Shown: positions 1 through 8,685, counted from the first letter of the stretch. The stretch is 62,170 nt of DNA from Alphaproteobacteria bacterium (GCA_006226495.1 SBGU01000009.1:1-62170); one strand, 5' to 3'. Numbers and translations are program-made. Notes: a model not told the origin generated them from the sequence alone.

Positions 1-1
1 C

Positions 2-1684
2 ACCTATATAGGTGCGCCCAAGCGCAACATCTATATGAAACAGATGGTCACGGGCACCACCACCTTCGGCCAGGACGTGCGGCGCGAAGGCATGCTGTTC
101 GCCGTTGTGGCCCGCCCGCCCGTGGTGGGTGGCACGCTCAAGTCCTACGACCGGGATGCCGCCATGGCGGTCAAGGGTGTCGTGGATGTGGTCGAACTGC
201 CGGCGATGGAAAAGCCGATCCTGTTCAAGCCCCTGGGCGGTGTGGCTGTGCTGGCCACCAATACCTGGGCGGCGATGAAGGGGCGCGAGGCGCTGAAAGC
301 CGAATTCGACGCCGGCGACAATGGTGACTATGACACCACGGCCTATGAGGCCGAGATGTGGAAGACCATTGAAGGCGCCACTGATGTGCGCCTGAACCGG
401 GGCGATGTGGACGGGGCGCTTGCAGGCGCCAAGGTCAAACTGGCAGCCGACTATTTTGTGCCGCACCTCGCGCACGCGCCGATGGAACCGCCGGCGGCCA
501 CCGCCGAATGGCAGGCGGACGGCAAGCTCAATATGTGGGTCTGTTGCCAGGACCCGCAATCGGTTCAGGAAACCGTGGCCCCCTATGTCGGCCTGCAGCC
601 CGAGGATATCCATGCCGAGGCCACCTTGCTGGGCGGCGCGTTCGGGCGCAAATCGAAGCCGGACTTTGCGGCCGAAGCTGCGATCCTGGCCAAACAGGCC
701 GGCAAGCCGGTGAAGGTGGTCTGGACCCGCGAAGACGACCTGCACCATGGCTATTACCACACGATTTCGGCCCAGCGGGTTGAAGCCGCGCTCGACGGCG
801 AAGGCAAGGTTTCGGCCTGGAAACACAAGTCGGTGTTCCCGTCGATCTGGGAGATTTTCGACCCGTCGGTTACCGGCCCGGTGCCGTTCGAACTGTCGCT
901 CGGGCTTCTGGATATGCCGTTCGATATTCCCAACATGCAGGTGGGTTCGGGCGCCGCGCACGGCAAGGTGCGCATCGGCTGGCTGCGCTCTGTGACCAAC
1001 ATCCAGCATGCTTTTGCCGTGGGCTCGTTTGTTGACGAAATCGCTGCCGCGCGCGGCACAGACAGTCTGGACACCTGGCTTGAACTGATCGGTCCCGACC
1101 GCGAGATCAAACCGGCGGACGATGGTGCCGATTACCCGAACTATGGCGAAGACCTGGGCCGCCACCCGATCGAGACCGCACGCCTGCGCGGTGCCCTCGA
1201 AAAAGTGGTCGAAATGTCCGGCTACCGCGACCGGGCCAAGGAAAAAGGCCGGGGCATCGGCCTTTGTGTACACCGCAGTTTTGTCAGCTATGTCGCAACC
1301 GCCATTGAGGTCGAGGTCGGCCCCGAAGGCACGCTCAAGGTACCGCGCGCCTGGATGGCCATCGACTGCGGCCTTGCCGTGAACCCGGACCGGGTGAAAG
1401 CCCAGATGGAAGGTGCGGTGGTGTTTGCCCTGTCGCATGCGCTGCATGGTGAAATCACCGCCAAGGCCGGCGCCATCGAACAGGGCAACTTCGACACCTA
1501 TCCGGTCTGCCGCATGGACGAAGCCCCGCATGTCGAGGTGGCGGTGCTGGAAACCACCGGCATTCCGGGCGGTGTGGGTGAACCGGGTGTGCCGCCCGTG
1601 GCCCCCGCGCTTACGAACGCGATCTTTGCCGCCACCGGCAAGCGCATCCGCCGCCTGCCGATCCGGGACCAGCTCAGCGCATAA
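2..1684 (+). CDS. Molybdopterin-dependent aldehyde dehydrogenase large subunit, 5'-truncated by window edge
   Basis: This is the C-terminal 560 residues of a xanthine-oxidase-family molybdenum hydroxylase large subunit, of the isoquinoline 1-oxidoreductase beta (IorB) type. The frame is open back to base 2, so the ATG at 35 is internal and the true start lies outside the window. The visible part begins near the family segment that reads like VTGTTTFGQDVRREGMLFA. It continues through the Moco-binding repeats, including LGGAFGRKS (product bases about 630-655), and ends with the glycine-rich GIPGGVGEPGVPP motif that holds the active-site Glu. Such enzymes hydroxylate aldehydes or N-heterocycles and normally pair with a small 2Fe-2S subunit, which should lie upstream. 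A strong terminator follows the stop. Family assignment is firm; the substrate is unknown. Confidence 0.87.
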   Translation, partial: TYIGAPKRNIYMKQMVTGTTTFGQDVRREGMLFAVVARPPVVGGTLKSYDRDAAMAVKGVVDVVELPAMEKPILFKPLGGVAVLATNTWAAMKGREALKAEFDAGDNGDYDTTAYEAEMWKTIEGATDVRLNRGDVDGALAGAKVKLAADYFVPHLAHAPMEPPAATAEWQADGKLNMWVCCQDPQSVQETVAPYVGLQPEDIHAEATLLGGAFGRKSKPDFAAEAAILAKQAGKPVKVVWTREDDLHHGYYHTISAQRVEAALDGEGKVSAWKHKSVFPSIWEIFDPSVTGPVPFELSLGLLDMPFDIPNMQVGSGAAHGKVRIGWLRSVTNIQHAFAVGSFVDEIAAARGTDSLDTWLELIGPDREIKPADDGADYPNYGEDLGRHPIETARLRGALEKVVEMSGYRDRAKEKGRGIGLCVHRSFVSYVATAIEVEVGPEGTLKVPRAWMAIDCGLAVNPDRVKAQMEGAVVFALSHALHGEITAKAGAIEQGNFDTYPVCRMDEAPHVEVAVLETTGIPGGVGEPGVPPVAPALTNAIFAATGKRIRRLPIRDQLSA

Positions 1685-1703
1685 GCGGCTTGGTCACAAC
1701 AAA

Positions 1704-1742
1704 AGAAAAAGGCGGCGCCGAACCCGGTGCCGCCTTCTTTTT
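1704..1742. terminator. Bidirectional intrinsic terminator
   Basis: A GC-rich stem, GGCGGCGCC (1711-1719) pairing with GGTGCCGCC (1726-1734), is preceded by an A-run and followed by a T-run. It therefore works for both the dehydrogenase (+) and the convergent outer-membrane protein gene (-). Confidence 0.85.
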
Positions 1743-1759
1743 GGATCGGTCGTTCGCGC

Positions 1760-2251
1760 CTAGAAGCGGAAAGCCACACCAACCGACGGCACGATGGTGT
1801 CGTCGCTGTAGATGTCGGCTTTCACGCGCAGCGAAATGTTGCTGCCCATGGCGCGCTCGTAACCGAACATGCTGCTGACATCGCTGCCCTTGACCGAGAT
1901 GCCGTTGCCGGAAGCCTTGGCTTCGACATAACCGAAACCGACGAACACCATGTCGCGCTTTTCGCTGCCGAACACATAACCGGCGGTGCCTTTTACGGTC
2001 CAGATATGGTCCAGATGCTGGATGGCGGCGGTGCCGAAGGTGCCTTCAACGCCAAAAACCCAGTTGTTGTCGAACTGTTTGCGCGCGCCGGCCACGGCAC
2101 CATAATAGATGTCGTCTTCGCCGCCGCTGAAGGTGCGGCCAAATTCGCCACCGGCATAAAAGCCGTCAAAATGTTTTTCGTCTTCTGCGTGGGCCGCACC
2201 GGCAATCGCAAGGGTGGCAACCATCATCGCTGTCTTCAGTTTCATGTTCAT
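1760..2251 (-). CDS. Small outer-membrane beta-barrel protein
   Basis: A 163-residue exported protein. The start at 2251 is chosen because GAGGATAAAA precedes this ATG and the N-terminus is then a clean signal peptide: a basic MNMKLK, a hydrophobic core and an AHA-type cleavage site near residue 18. The longer open frame to 2329 has no ribosome site. The mature part alternates hydrophobic and polar residues with repeated aromatic-Gly pairs (FYAGGEFG, YYGAVAGAR, GFGYVEAKA). It ends in FRF, a terminal Phe typical of Bam-inserted barrels. It resembles the OmpW/OmpA-like 8-stranded 'outer membrane beta-barrel' group. No function can be named. It is monocistronic and ends at a shared terminator. 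Confidence 0.7.
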   Translation of the reverse strand: MNMKLKTAMMVATLAIAGAAHAEDEKHFDGFYAGGEFGRTFSGGEDDIYYGAVAGARKQFDNNWVFGVEGTFGTAAIQHLDHIWTVKGTAGYVFGSEKRDMVFVGFGYVEAKASGNGISVKGSDVSSMFGYERAMGSNISLRVKADIYSDDTIVPSVGVAFRF

Positions 2252-2377
2252 TTTTATCCTCGTTGGGTATATACACGCCGGCGATATCCGGCGCGGCGGA
2301 TACATAGTGCTTCGAAAATAGAAGCGCAACTAATCCTAAGTTTATTTTTGCAGAAAATTCGACCTGTGGTGTTTTTG

Positions 2378-3928
2378 CTACATCCAGGCGCGGCGGTCGG
2401 TTGCGACTGCCTTGAGGATTTCGTCGTGCCAGGCCCGGGCTTCATCCAGCGGCATATAGGGCACGGTGATGCTGTTGCCCGCCAGTTCGATGGTCAGGGT
2501 CGCCAGATCGTGCCGGCGCTGGCCGGGCGACTGGTGAAGCGTAACCGTCTGCACCTTGTGGAAGGCGAACAGGCGCAGGCTGTGGCCCACCAGGCCCTTG
2601 CGCACCACACCATGCTTGCCATCGCTCCAGTAGCCATATTGCCGCCAGCGCAGATAAACGAAGGGGCTCATGAGGAGCGGCACCAACAGGATGACAAGGC
2701 CGATGGGGCCAAGCCCGATGCTGGTGCCGATGGCGGCCAGGGTGGCCGGCATGGCGATATTGTAGGTCAGCACCCGACTGATGAAACGGCGGCTGATCGC
2801 CTTCAGCCGGATATTGTCCCAGGCCTGCAATTCCGGGGTCAACAGGCCCACCAGTTCCCTGAGCTTGGTGTCGGTCACGCTGGGCACGATGAATTTTTTG
2901 CTGGGCGCCGCAGCGTCCTGCCCCGTGCTTTGGAAGCCCACCTGCCGGAATACCAGATGGCTGCGATTGAGCAGGATCGCGGGCCAGGGCCGGTCAACCA
3001 GCAAACTTTGTATCTTGCTGTCGGGCAGGCTGGTTTCGCTGCGTTCAAACAGGCCCTTGCTGCGCAGGAATCGTTTGCCCTCGTGGCTCAGCTTGTAATC
3101 ATAATAGGCGATGATGGCGCCGGCGATGGACGCCAGCATCAACAGCAGCAAAAGGCCTGCGACGGACAGAAAGCCGAACAGCACCAAGGCGGCGGTGCCG
3201 GTGCCGACCATGTCGGTCACCTGGTCGCCAATGCCGCTGTCGATGATATTGCCCAACTGGTCCTCGGCCTGCGACAGGGCGGCGGCGGCCAGGCCGGCGA
3301 ACACCCAGACATTATTGTTGCTGAGGCCATAGCGCACCAGTTCACCGATGCCCTGGTGCAGGATCGGCACCACGGGGCCGGTGGGGGCTTCGTCGCTTGA
3401 TGCCGCTGCCTCCGGCTGCGCCGCACCCGGTTTCGCGCGTTCCAGAAGCACGACACGGCGGATATCTTCGGCGAGCCGGCGCGGGATACCGGCCAGGCTG
3501 ACTTCCTCGGCTGACGAGCCGGCACTTTCGAGCCCCAGCGCCACCAGGCCAAAGGGCCGGAAATAGATGGGTTCGTTGATCACCACATTCTGGATGCGTT
3601 CATACGCCAGGGTCAGGCGTTTGCGCTGGATCACGCCCTTCTGGATCAGGAAGGCGCCGCCATTCATGCGGAAACGGAAATGCAGGTAACTGAGCAAACC
3701 CGCGATGCCGATAACCAGCAGCAGGCCGGGCACCCCGAAGGCCAGCACCATCCAGCGCTTTTCCCCCGCCGCCACCAGCGCACCGGCCAGCGGCGCCATG
3801 GTTTGCCAGCCGCCCTTGGCGATATGGCCCAGGAACTGGACCGCAAAATAGATGATCGATGCCGGTGACACCCGGTGCCAGGCGTCGTCAAGCGGCAGGC
3901 CGTCCTGTGCGCCCTGTTCAGACGTCAT
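2378..3928 (-). CDS. PH-domain membrane protein, YdbT-like
   Basis: About 516 residues with several hydrophobic segments flanking repeated bacterial pleckstrin-homology (bPH2, formerly DUF304) modules, the layout of Bacillus YdbT. Paired membrane helices are seen near residues 45-85, around 200-260 and around 380-420. Each is followed by a YxxI/VQ-type PH strand, for example the stretch around RLTLAYERIQNV. It overlaps the stop of the upstream YdbS-like gene, so the two are translationally coupled and probably form a complex in the inner membrane. YdbS/YdbT in Bacillus protect against amylolysin-type bacteriocins; whether that holds here is inference. A GTG start at 3940 is the alternative to the ATG used. 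Confidence 0.75.
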   Translation of the reverse strand: MTSEQGAQDGLPLDDAWHRVSPASIIYFAVQFLGHIAKGGWQTMAPLAGALVAAGEKRWMVLAFGVPGLLLVIGIAGLLSYLHFRFRMNGGAFLIQKGVIQRKRLTLAYERIQNVVINEPIYFRPFGLVALGLESAGSSAEEVSLAGIPRRLAEDIRRVVLLERAKPGAAQPEAAASSDEAPTGPVVPILHQGIGELVRYGLSNNNVWVFAGLAAAALSQAEDQLGNIIDSGIGDQVTDMVGTGTAALVLFGFLSVAGLLLLLMLASIAGAIIAYYDYKLSHEGKRFLRSKGLFERSETSLPDSKIQSLLVDRPWPAILLNRSHLVFRQVGFQSTGQDAAAPSKKFIVPSVTDTKLRELVGLLTPELQAWDNIRLKAISRRFISRVLTYNIAMPATLAAIGTSIGLGPIGLVILLVPLLMSPFVYLRWRQYGYWSDGKHGVVRKGLVGHSLRLFAFHKVQTVTLHQSPGQRRHDLATLTIELAGNSITVPYMPLDEARAWHDEILKAVATDRRAWM

Positions 3929-4472
3929 CGTCGTCGGCACCGGCTTGTTGCAGCACGAAGTTCCGCAGCTTGGTCGCGTCGGCGGACAGGAGGCCCGGTA
4001 TTTTCATATCCGCGCTGCCGCCGCCCGCCGTGAAGAATTTCAGGGTCGCAAGCCCGAACAGCCGTTCAATGGGCCCGCGTTCCACCTCCACATGCTGCAC
4101 GCGCGTGAAAGGCAGGCTGACAAGCGCCTGCCACAGCACACCATGCTTATAGTGCAGGTCGCGTTCCCTGAGCGCATAACCGCAAGCCCGGTGGTGGAAA
4201 TGCAGATAGACAAACACGTCCGCGAAGATGACAAAAAGGCCCAGAAGCGGCGCATACAGCGGGAACTGGCCGTGGGCGTCGTCGGACAGATGATAGAGTA
4301 TGGTCACGATAACCGAGACGGTCACATAGACCGCGCCACAGAGCGCCATCAGCATGCGGCCATAGCCAGGGGCCAGGTCGGTGAAGTCAAGTGCGGCGAT
4401 GGTCGGCAGGTCGCCCGGTGCAACCCGCGCATTGTCGTACCCCGCCGAAGCGCCCAGATTGGTGTCTGTCAT
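3918..4472 (-). CDS. PH-domain membrane protein, YdbS-like
   Basis: 184 residues with two adjacent transmembrane helices (about residues 40-65 and 75-100) followed by a single bPH2 domain. The domain includes LPFTRVQHVEVERGPIERLF, the signature strand-helix of DUF304 proteins. The start at 4472 is chosen because a GGGGGG ribosome site sits 5 bases upstream; an adjacent in-frame ATG is at 4475. It is the first gene of a two-gene operon with the larger YdbT-like protein, a pairing seen in many bacteria. Divergent from uup. Confidence 0.78.
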   Translation of the reverse strand: MTDTNLGASAGYDNARVAPGDLPTIAALDFTDLAPGYGRMLMALCGAVYVTVSVIVTILYHLSDDAHGQFPLYAPLLGLFVIFADVFVYLHFHHRACGYALRERDLHYKHGVLWQALVSLPFTRVQHVEVERGPIERLFGLATLKFFTAGGGSADMKIPGLLSADATKLRNFVLQQAGADDDDV

Positions 4473-4630
4473 CATGTCCCCCCTTTGTCGGCCATTCTGC
4501 GGATTGTCCACTCCCCGCTTGAATGCATACCCCCGAGATGGGTATAAGGCCGCCTGTGCACAATAGGAATGTGCGCCCGTAAATTACAATATGGGTTTTA
4601 CCGGCCCATGCAACCGGCACAGGAACAAAC

Positions 4631-6439
4631 ATGGCCGCACCGATCCTCAGCCTGCGTGATATCGACCTCCATTGGGGTGCCGACCCGGTGCTGGACCGGC
4701 TGGAACTGCATATCGGCGACAATGACCGCCTGTGCCTGATCGGTCGCAACGGTGCCGGCAAATCCACGCTGTTGAAAGTGGTCGCGGGCCTGATTGAACC
4801 CGAAGGCGGCGAACGCTGGGTGCAGCCGGGCAGCCGCGTGGCCTACCTGCCGCAGGAGCCGGACGCCAGCGCGTTCGCGACCCTGTATGATTATATCGTG
4901 GACGGCCTGCCGCTTGATGAACGCGACCAGACCTACCGCGCCGATGTGCTGGTCGATGACCTGTCGATCAACGCCAGCGCCACGCCCGACAGCGCGTCCG
5001 GCGGGGAACTCCGCCGCGCGGCGCTTGCCCGCACCCTGATCGGCGAGCCCGACCTGTTGCTTCTGGACGAGCCGACCAACCACCTGGATATCAATACCAT
5101 CCAGTGGCTGGAGGATTACCTGAAGTCCTGGCGCGGCGCGATGGTGATGATCAGCCACGACCGCACCTTCCTCAACAACCTGGCCACCGCCTGCCTGTGG
5201 CTCGACCGCGGCAAGATCCGCCGGCTTGAGGACGGTTTCCAGTCGTTCGAGGCCTGGCAGGAACGTGTCGTCGCCGAAGAGGCCGAGGCGATGAAAAAGC
5301 TGGACAAGGTGATCAAGGAAGAAACCCGCTGGTCTGTGGAAGGCATTTCCGCCCGCCGGACCCGGAACCAGGGCCGCCTGCGCAGGCTCTATGCCATGCG
5401 CGACGAACGCCGCAACACCGTGAAGGCCGCGGGGCAGGTGTCCATCACCCTCGCGGGCGCCGACCGCTCCGGCAAGCAGGTGATCGAGGCCGAAAAAATC
5501 GGCAAAAGCTTCGGCGGCCGCGCCCTGTTCGAAAATTTCTCCATGCGCATCAACCGGGGTGACCGCATCGGCATCATCGGCCCGAACGGCGTCGGCAAAT
5601 CGACGCTCCTGAAAATCCTGACCGGCGAGATGGCGCCCGACAGCGGCACGGTCAAGATCGGCACCCGGCTTGAAACCGTGGTCATCGACCAGAAGCGTGC
5701 GGCGCTGAAGGACAGCATGACCGTGAAGGATGTGCTCACGGGCGGGCGGGGTGACTATGTGCATATCGGCGACGAGGCCCGCCATTTTGCGACCTATATG
5801 AAGGAATTCCTGTTTGCCCCCTCAAGCGCCAACACGCCGGTTTCGGCGCTGTCAGGCGGGGAACGCAACCGGCTCCTGATCGCCAGCAATTTCGCCAAAC
5901 CGTCGAACCTGATGATCCTCGACGAGCCGACCAACGACCTGGATATGGACACGCTCGACCTCTTGCAGGAAGTGCTGGCCGACTATAAGGGCACCATCCT
6001 TATCGTCTCCCACGACCGGGATTTCCTCGACCGGGTGGTCACCTCCTCCATCGTGCTTGAGGGCGACGGCACGGCGGTCGAATATGCCGGCGGTTACAGC
6101 GACTACAAGGCCCAGAAGGCGCTTCTGGCACCGGCTCCCAAGGCTGCCCCCAAGGAAAAAGCCAGGGTTACGTCCATCGCCGACGCGCCGAAGAAAAAGG
6201 CCGGCAAGCTTTCCTACAAGGACCAGCGTGAGCTGGATAACCTGCCGGCTGAAATCGAGGGCATCACGGCCAGGATCGAGCAGATGGAAGCCGAAATGGC
6301 CGACCCGGAGCTTTACAGTCGCAACCCCAAGCGTTTCGATGCCCTGATGAAGGAGCTCGAACGCCTGCGCGCAAGCCTGGACGAAAAGGAAATGCGCTGG
6401 CTTGAGCTTGAGGAAATGAAGGACCAATTGTCCCAGTGA
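4631..6439 (+). CDS. uup: ABC-F ATPase Uup
   Basis: 602-residue soluble duplicated ATPase with no membrane domain. Walker A motifs are GRNGAGKST (about residues 38-46) and GPNGVGKST (about 318-326). Signature motifs are SGGELRR and SGGERNR. Walker B is LLLDEPTNHLD and MILDEPTNDLD. The C-terminal 80 residues form the coiled coil that marks Uup and binds DNA or ribosome in the family. Uup acts on ribosomes and prevents precise transposon excision in E. coli. An AGGA site precedes the ATG. The GTG of the next gene overlaps the stop, so the two are coupled. Confidence 0.93.
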   Translation: MAAPILSLRDIDLHWGADPVLDRLELHIGDNDRLCLIGRNGAGKSTLLKVVAGLIEPEGGERWVQPGSRVAYLPQEPDASAFATLYDYIVDGLPLDERDQTYRADVLVDDLSINASATPDSASGGELRRAALARTLIGEPDLLLLDEPTNHLDINTIQWLEDYLKSWRGAMVMISHDRTFLNNLATACLWLDRGKIRRLEDGFQSFEAWQERVVAEEAEAMKKLDKVIKEETRWSVEGISARRTRNQGRLRRLYAMRDERRNTVKAAGQVSITLAGADRSGKQVIEAEKIGKSFGGRALFENFSMRINRGDRIGIIGPNGVGKSTLLKILTGEMAPDSGTVKIGTRLETVVIDQKRAALKDSMTVKDVLTGGRGDYVHIGDEARHFATYMKEFLFAPSSANTPVSALSGGERNRLLIASNFAKPSNLMILDEPTNDLDMDTLDLLQEVLADYKGTILIVSHDRDFLDRVVTSSIVLEGDGTAVEYAGGYSDYKAQKALLAPAPKAAPKEKARVTSIADAPKKKAGKLSYKDQRELDNLPAEIEGITARIEQMEAEMADPELYSRNPKRFDALMKELERLRASLDEKEMRWLELEEMKDQLSQ

Positions 6440-7212
6440 AGGCCGCCCTCCGCGAATTCTGGCAGTTCGGATTGGGGCAGGCCTGGGCCTGCCTGTTCGG
6501 GGGCCTGTTGCTGGCCGCGATCCTCGCCACCAAATTCTGGTGGCCGGCGGATGCCTGGCTCGCGCGCTACGATTTCCTGTTTCTCTATGCGCTCACGATC
6601 CAGATCCTGCTGTTGGCCTTCAGGCTCGAAAGCCTTGATGAAGCCAAGGTCATCTTCATTTTCCATGTGGTCGGCACCGGCATGGAATATTTCAAGACCG
6701 GCGTCGGTTCCTGGATATACCCCGAAGAAAACCTGTTCCGGCTGGGCGGCGTGCCGCTGTTCTCGGGCTTCATGTATGCCTCGATCGGCAGTTACCTGGC
6801 CCGCATCTGGCGCGCGCAGGATTTCCGCTACTCAGGTTATCCGCCCAACTGGCAGCCATTGGTGCTGGGCCTGCTGATCTATGTGAATTTTTTCAGCCAC
6901 CATTATCTGCCGGACATGCGCTATGCGCTGTTTGGCCTGACCGTGCTCATCTTCCGGCGGGCGGTGATCTATTTCACGCCCTGGCGCATCCGCTGCCGCA
7001 TGCCCGTGCTGCTCGCGTTGTTCCTGGGCGCCTTTTTCATCTGGGTCGCCGAAAATGTCGGCACCTTCGCCGGTGCCTGGCTGTACCCCAACCAGCTTCA
7101 CGGCTGGTCTTTGGTGCCCCTCAGCAAATTCGGCTCATGGTTCCTTCTGATGATCCTCTCCGGCGCGCTCCTCACCCTCGTGCAGAAACCGAAGCCGGAG
7201 CCCAAACAATAG
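6436..7212 (+). CDS. DUF817 integral membrane protein
   Basis: 258 residues with seven or eight hydrophobic helices and the conserved blocks of DUF817, including FKTGVGSWIYPE (about residues 93-104), NFFSHHYLPDMRY and FAGAWLYPNQLHGW. The function of DUF817 is unknown; its His- and Trp-rich loops have been compared with membrane enzymes. It starts at a GTG overlapping the uup stop by four bases (GTGA). A 230-base leader with a riboswitch, not a gene, follows. Confidence 0.82.
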   Translation: MKAALREFWQFGLGQAWACLFGGLLLAAILATKFWWPADAWLARYDFLFLYALTIQILLLAFRLESLDEAKVIFIFHVVGTGMEYFKTGVGSWIYPEENLFRLGGVPLFSGFMYASIGSYLARIWRAQDFRYSGYPPNWQPLVLGLLIYVNFFSHHYLPDMRYALFGLTVLIFRRAVIYFTPWRIRCRMPVLLALFLGAFFIWVAENVGTFAGAWLYPNQLHGWSLVPLSKFGSWFLLMILSGALLTLVQKPKPEPKQ

Positions 7213-7246
7213 GGCTTCCCTTCGCCCTTCATCTGCGCTATCTCTG

Positions 7247-7396
7247 CCCCCGCTCCGTAGGGGAGTAGCCGCCTTCGTCTGAAGAAGGGCCCGTGTCAAC
7301 AAACTTGGACCTGCCGTTTGGCGGGCCATGGTACGGGCAGGCCGGGTTCCGGTTTGGCGAGACCTATGGCGTGCGCGTGCCGGTTTCGAGGGAGCT
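7247..7396 (+). promoter_or_regulatory. yybP-ykoY manganese riboswitch
   Basis: The leader contains the conserved pieces of this class in order: GGGGAGTAGCC (7260-7270), GTGTCAACAAACTTGG (7293-7308) and GCGAGACCTATGGC (7357-7370). The Mn2+/Ca2+ site forms where the first and last pieces come together. Downstream, GGGAGC (7390-7395) can pair with GCTCCC (7426-7431) around an inner GGCGG/CCGCC hairpin. That would sequester the translation start region of the exporter just behind it. The class classically controls GDT1/TMEM165 (UPF0016) and MntP exporters, which matches the gene that follows. Edges are approximate. Confidence 0.88.
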
Positions 7397-7444
7397 GGCG
7401 GTTCGCGCCGCCATGGTTATTGCCCGCTCCCTCCCGAGACTGTC

Positions 7445-7729
7445 ATGGAAGCCTTTTTCGCAATTTTCATCACCGTGTTCCTGGCCGAACTGGGGGACAA
7501 GACCCAGCTTGCCACCGTGCTGTTTGCCGCCGACGGCAAACTGCCGCCCTTTGTCGTGTTCCTGGCCGCCGCCGCCGCCCTTGTGGCATCAACCGCCATC
7601 GCCGTGGTCCTGGGCCAGATGGCCGAACGCTACCTGACCATGATCCCCCTGAAGCTGATCGCCGGCCTTGGTTTCATCGCCATCGGCGCCTTCACCGTAT
7701 GGGGGCATTTCCAGGGTGGCTCGGCCTGA
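7445..7729 (+). CDS. Half-size GDT1/TMEM165 family Mn2+ exporter
   Basis: 94 residues: three hydrophobic helices and one copy of the family motif E-x-G-D-K/R-T/S, here ELGDKTQ at about residues 14-20. Full eukaryotic members have two such motifs, so this protein presumably dimerises. The start at 7445 gives the canonical N-terminus; the longer frame from 7328 runs through the riboswitch and is rejected. Members export Mn2+ (and Ca2+), which fits the upstream manganese riboswitch. A degraded copy of the 3' half of this gene lies at 9749-9823, on the other side of the accessory island. Confidence 0.88.
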   Translation: MEAFFAIFITVFLAELGDKTQLATVLFAADGKLPPFVVFLAAAAALVASTAIAVVLGQMAERYLTMIPLKLIAGLGFIAIGAFTVWGHFQGGSA

Positions 7730-7760
7730 GGGGGTAACTTCCGCCCTGTTGTTATGGTGA

Positions 7761-7806
7761 GGGAATTCAGGGACTTGAATTAGGTATTGAGTCTCCCTGA
7801 ATTCCC
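7761..7806. repeat. Inverted-repeat hairpin carrying island repeat copy A
   Basis: GGGAATTCAGGGA (7761-7773) and TCCCTGAATTCCC (7794-7806) are a perfect 13-base inverted repeat around a 20-base loop. Read on the minus strand, 7777-7804 matches the repeat consensus GAATTC-GGGGACA-(C)AATACCTAATTC shared with copies B, C and D. Similar REP/RAYT-associated sequences are scattered through many proteobacterial genomes. Confidence 0.75.
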
Positions 7807-7858
7807 GCAGAAGCATCCTGCGAGGGCGAAGCCTATGGCGGCTCTCTATAGGCTTGAA

Positions 7859-7885
7859 TTGATTTTCCCGTAAATTACGTATAAT
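7859..7885 (+). promoter_or_regulatory. Toxin-antitoxin promoter with embedded palindrome
   Basis: TTGATT (7859-7864) and a perfect TATAAT (7880-7885), separated by 15 bases, form a sigma-70-like promoter. CGTAA-A-TTACG (7869-7879), a palindrome of the kind autoregulated by Phd/YefM antitoxins, lies between the boxes. Confidence 0.6.
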
Positions 7886-7915
7886 GTGGAATTCACGGAT
7901 TTTATGGAGAGCATC

Positions 7916-8173
7916 ATGATTACCGTTACAGCCGGCGACATTCAGAAGAAGTTTGGCGCCTACAGGGCAAAGGCCCATGCCGAGCCGGTGCTTGTCACAA
8001 GCCACGGGAGGCCCGACCTGGTCCTCATGTCCCATGCCGAGTTTGTTTCCTTGCGCAAGCGTGCTCGAAGCGTCATTCAGGCCGCAGACCTCTCGGATGC
8101 CGACGCCGCCCTCATCGCCGACGCCGAGGCCCCGGCAGAGAGCCACGCTTTCAACCATGAAGACACCGTCTAG
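7916..8173 (+). CDS. Phd/YefM-like antitoxin
   Basis: 85 residues. The N-terminus (VTAGDIQKKFGAYRAKAHAE) and the central 'PVLVTSHGRPDLVLMSHAEF' block match the Phd/YefM DNA-binding fold, in which an 'xxxVTxHGRPxAVLxSxxEY' pattern is diagnostic. The C-terminal 35 residues are acidic and Ala-rich, as expected for a toxin-neutralising tail. The start at 7916 is chosen because GGAGA lies five bases upstream; the frame from 7886 begins inside the -10 box. It lies five bases before the toxin gene, the standard antitoxin-first order. It probably represses its own promoter through the adjacent palindrome. Confidence 0.8.
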   Translation: MITVTAGDIQKKFGAYRAKAHAEPVLVTSHGRPDLVLMSHAEFVSLRKRARSVIQAADLSDADAALIADAEAPAESHAFNHEDTV

Positions 8174-8178
8174 GCGTC

Positions 8179-8613
8179 ATGGCCCTTCCAGAGCCTCAGC
8201 CGGCCCTCGTGATCCGGTACAATTACCTGTGGGCCGATGAGCAGGCGCAGGGGGCCACCGAGGGCAGCAAGGTGCGCCCCGCCGCAATCATTGTAGCAAC
8301 CCGGACGGACGAGGGCGAGCAAGTCGTCTTCGCCGCTGCGATCACCCACACCAGGCCGGCCGACCTCTCGTTCGGCATCGAACTGCCCGAAGCGACCCGC
8401 AAGCGTCTCGGCCTCGATGACGAACCCTCATGGGTGATCACCACCGAACTCAACCGCTTCGTCTGGCCCGGCCCCGACCTCAGGCCCATCCCCGGCTCGG
8501 ACCCCAAGGCATGGGCATACGGCTTCCTGCCCGCCAGCTTCTTCGACAGGGTCAAAGCCTCGATCATCGAACACCGGAAGAACGGCACCGGCAGGATCAC
8601 AAGCCCCGCCTAA
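8179..8613 (+). CDS. Putative toxin, PemK/MazF-like
   Basis: 144 residues. The segment GSKVRPAAIIVATR (about residues 29-42) resembles the 'K-x-RP-x-x-V-V' strand of the MazF/PemK SH3-like barrel. The following 'TxxxPxD' turn (THTRPADLSFGIEL) also fits. MazF-type toxins are mRNA interferases. The C-terminal half, with a Trp-rich WVITTELNRFVWPG stretch and a final basic helix, is longer than in MazF (about 110 residues), so this may be a related but distinct subfamily. Translation is probably coupled to the antitoxin five bases upstream. Toxin role is inferred from context and a partial motif. Confidence 0.55.
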   Translation: MALPEPQPALVIRYNYLWADEQAQGATEGSKVRPAAIIVATRTDEGEQVVFAAAITHTRPADLSFGIELPEATRKRLGLDDEPSWVITTELNRFVWPGPDLRPIPGSDPKAWAYGFLPASFFDRVKASIIEHRKNGTGRITSPA

Positions 8614-8685
8614 ACCGGTCGGCAGGCGTCACCTCACACCAGCTCGTGCCGCACCATATAGTCGTCCAAGGGAATTTCGGGGACA

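Noticed and set aside
1727-3400. 557-codon plus-strand open frame
   Set aside because: Antisense shadow of the PH-domain gene and the outer-membrane gene. Its product is low-complexity His/Gln/Ala-rich without a fold, and the minus-strand frames match known families.
7761-7806. Simple rho-independent terminator of the exporter gene
   Set aside because: The stem is AT/GC-mixed, the loop is 20 bases and no T-run follows. The sequence matches the island repeat instead.
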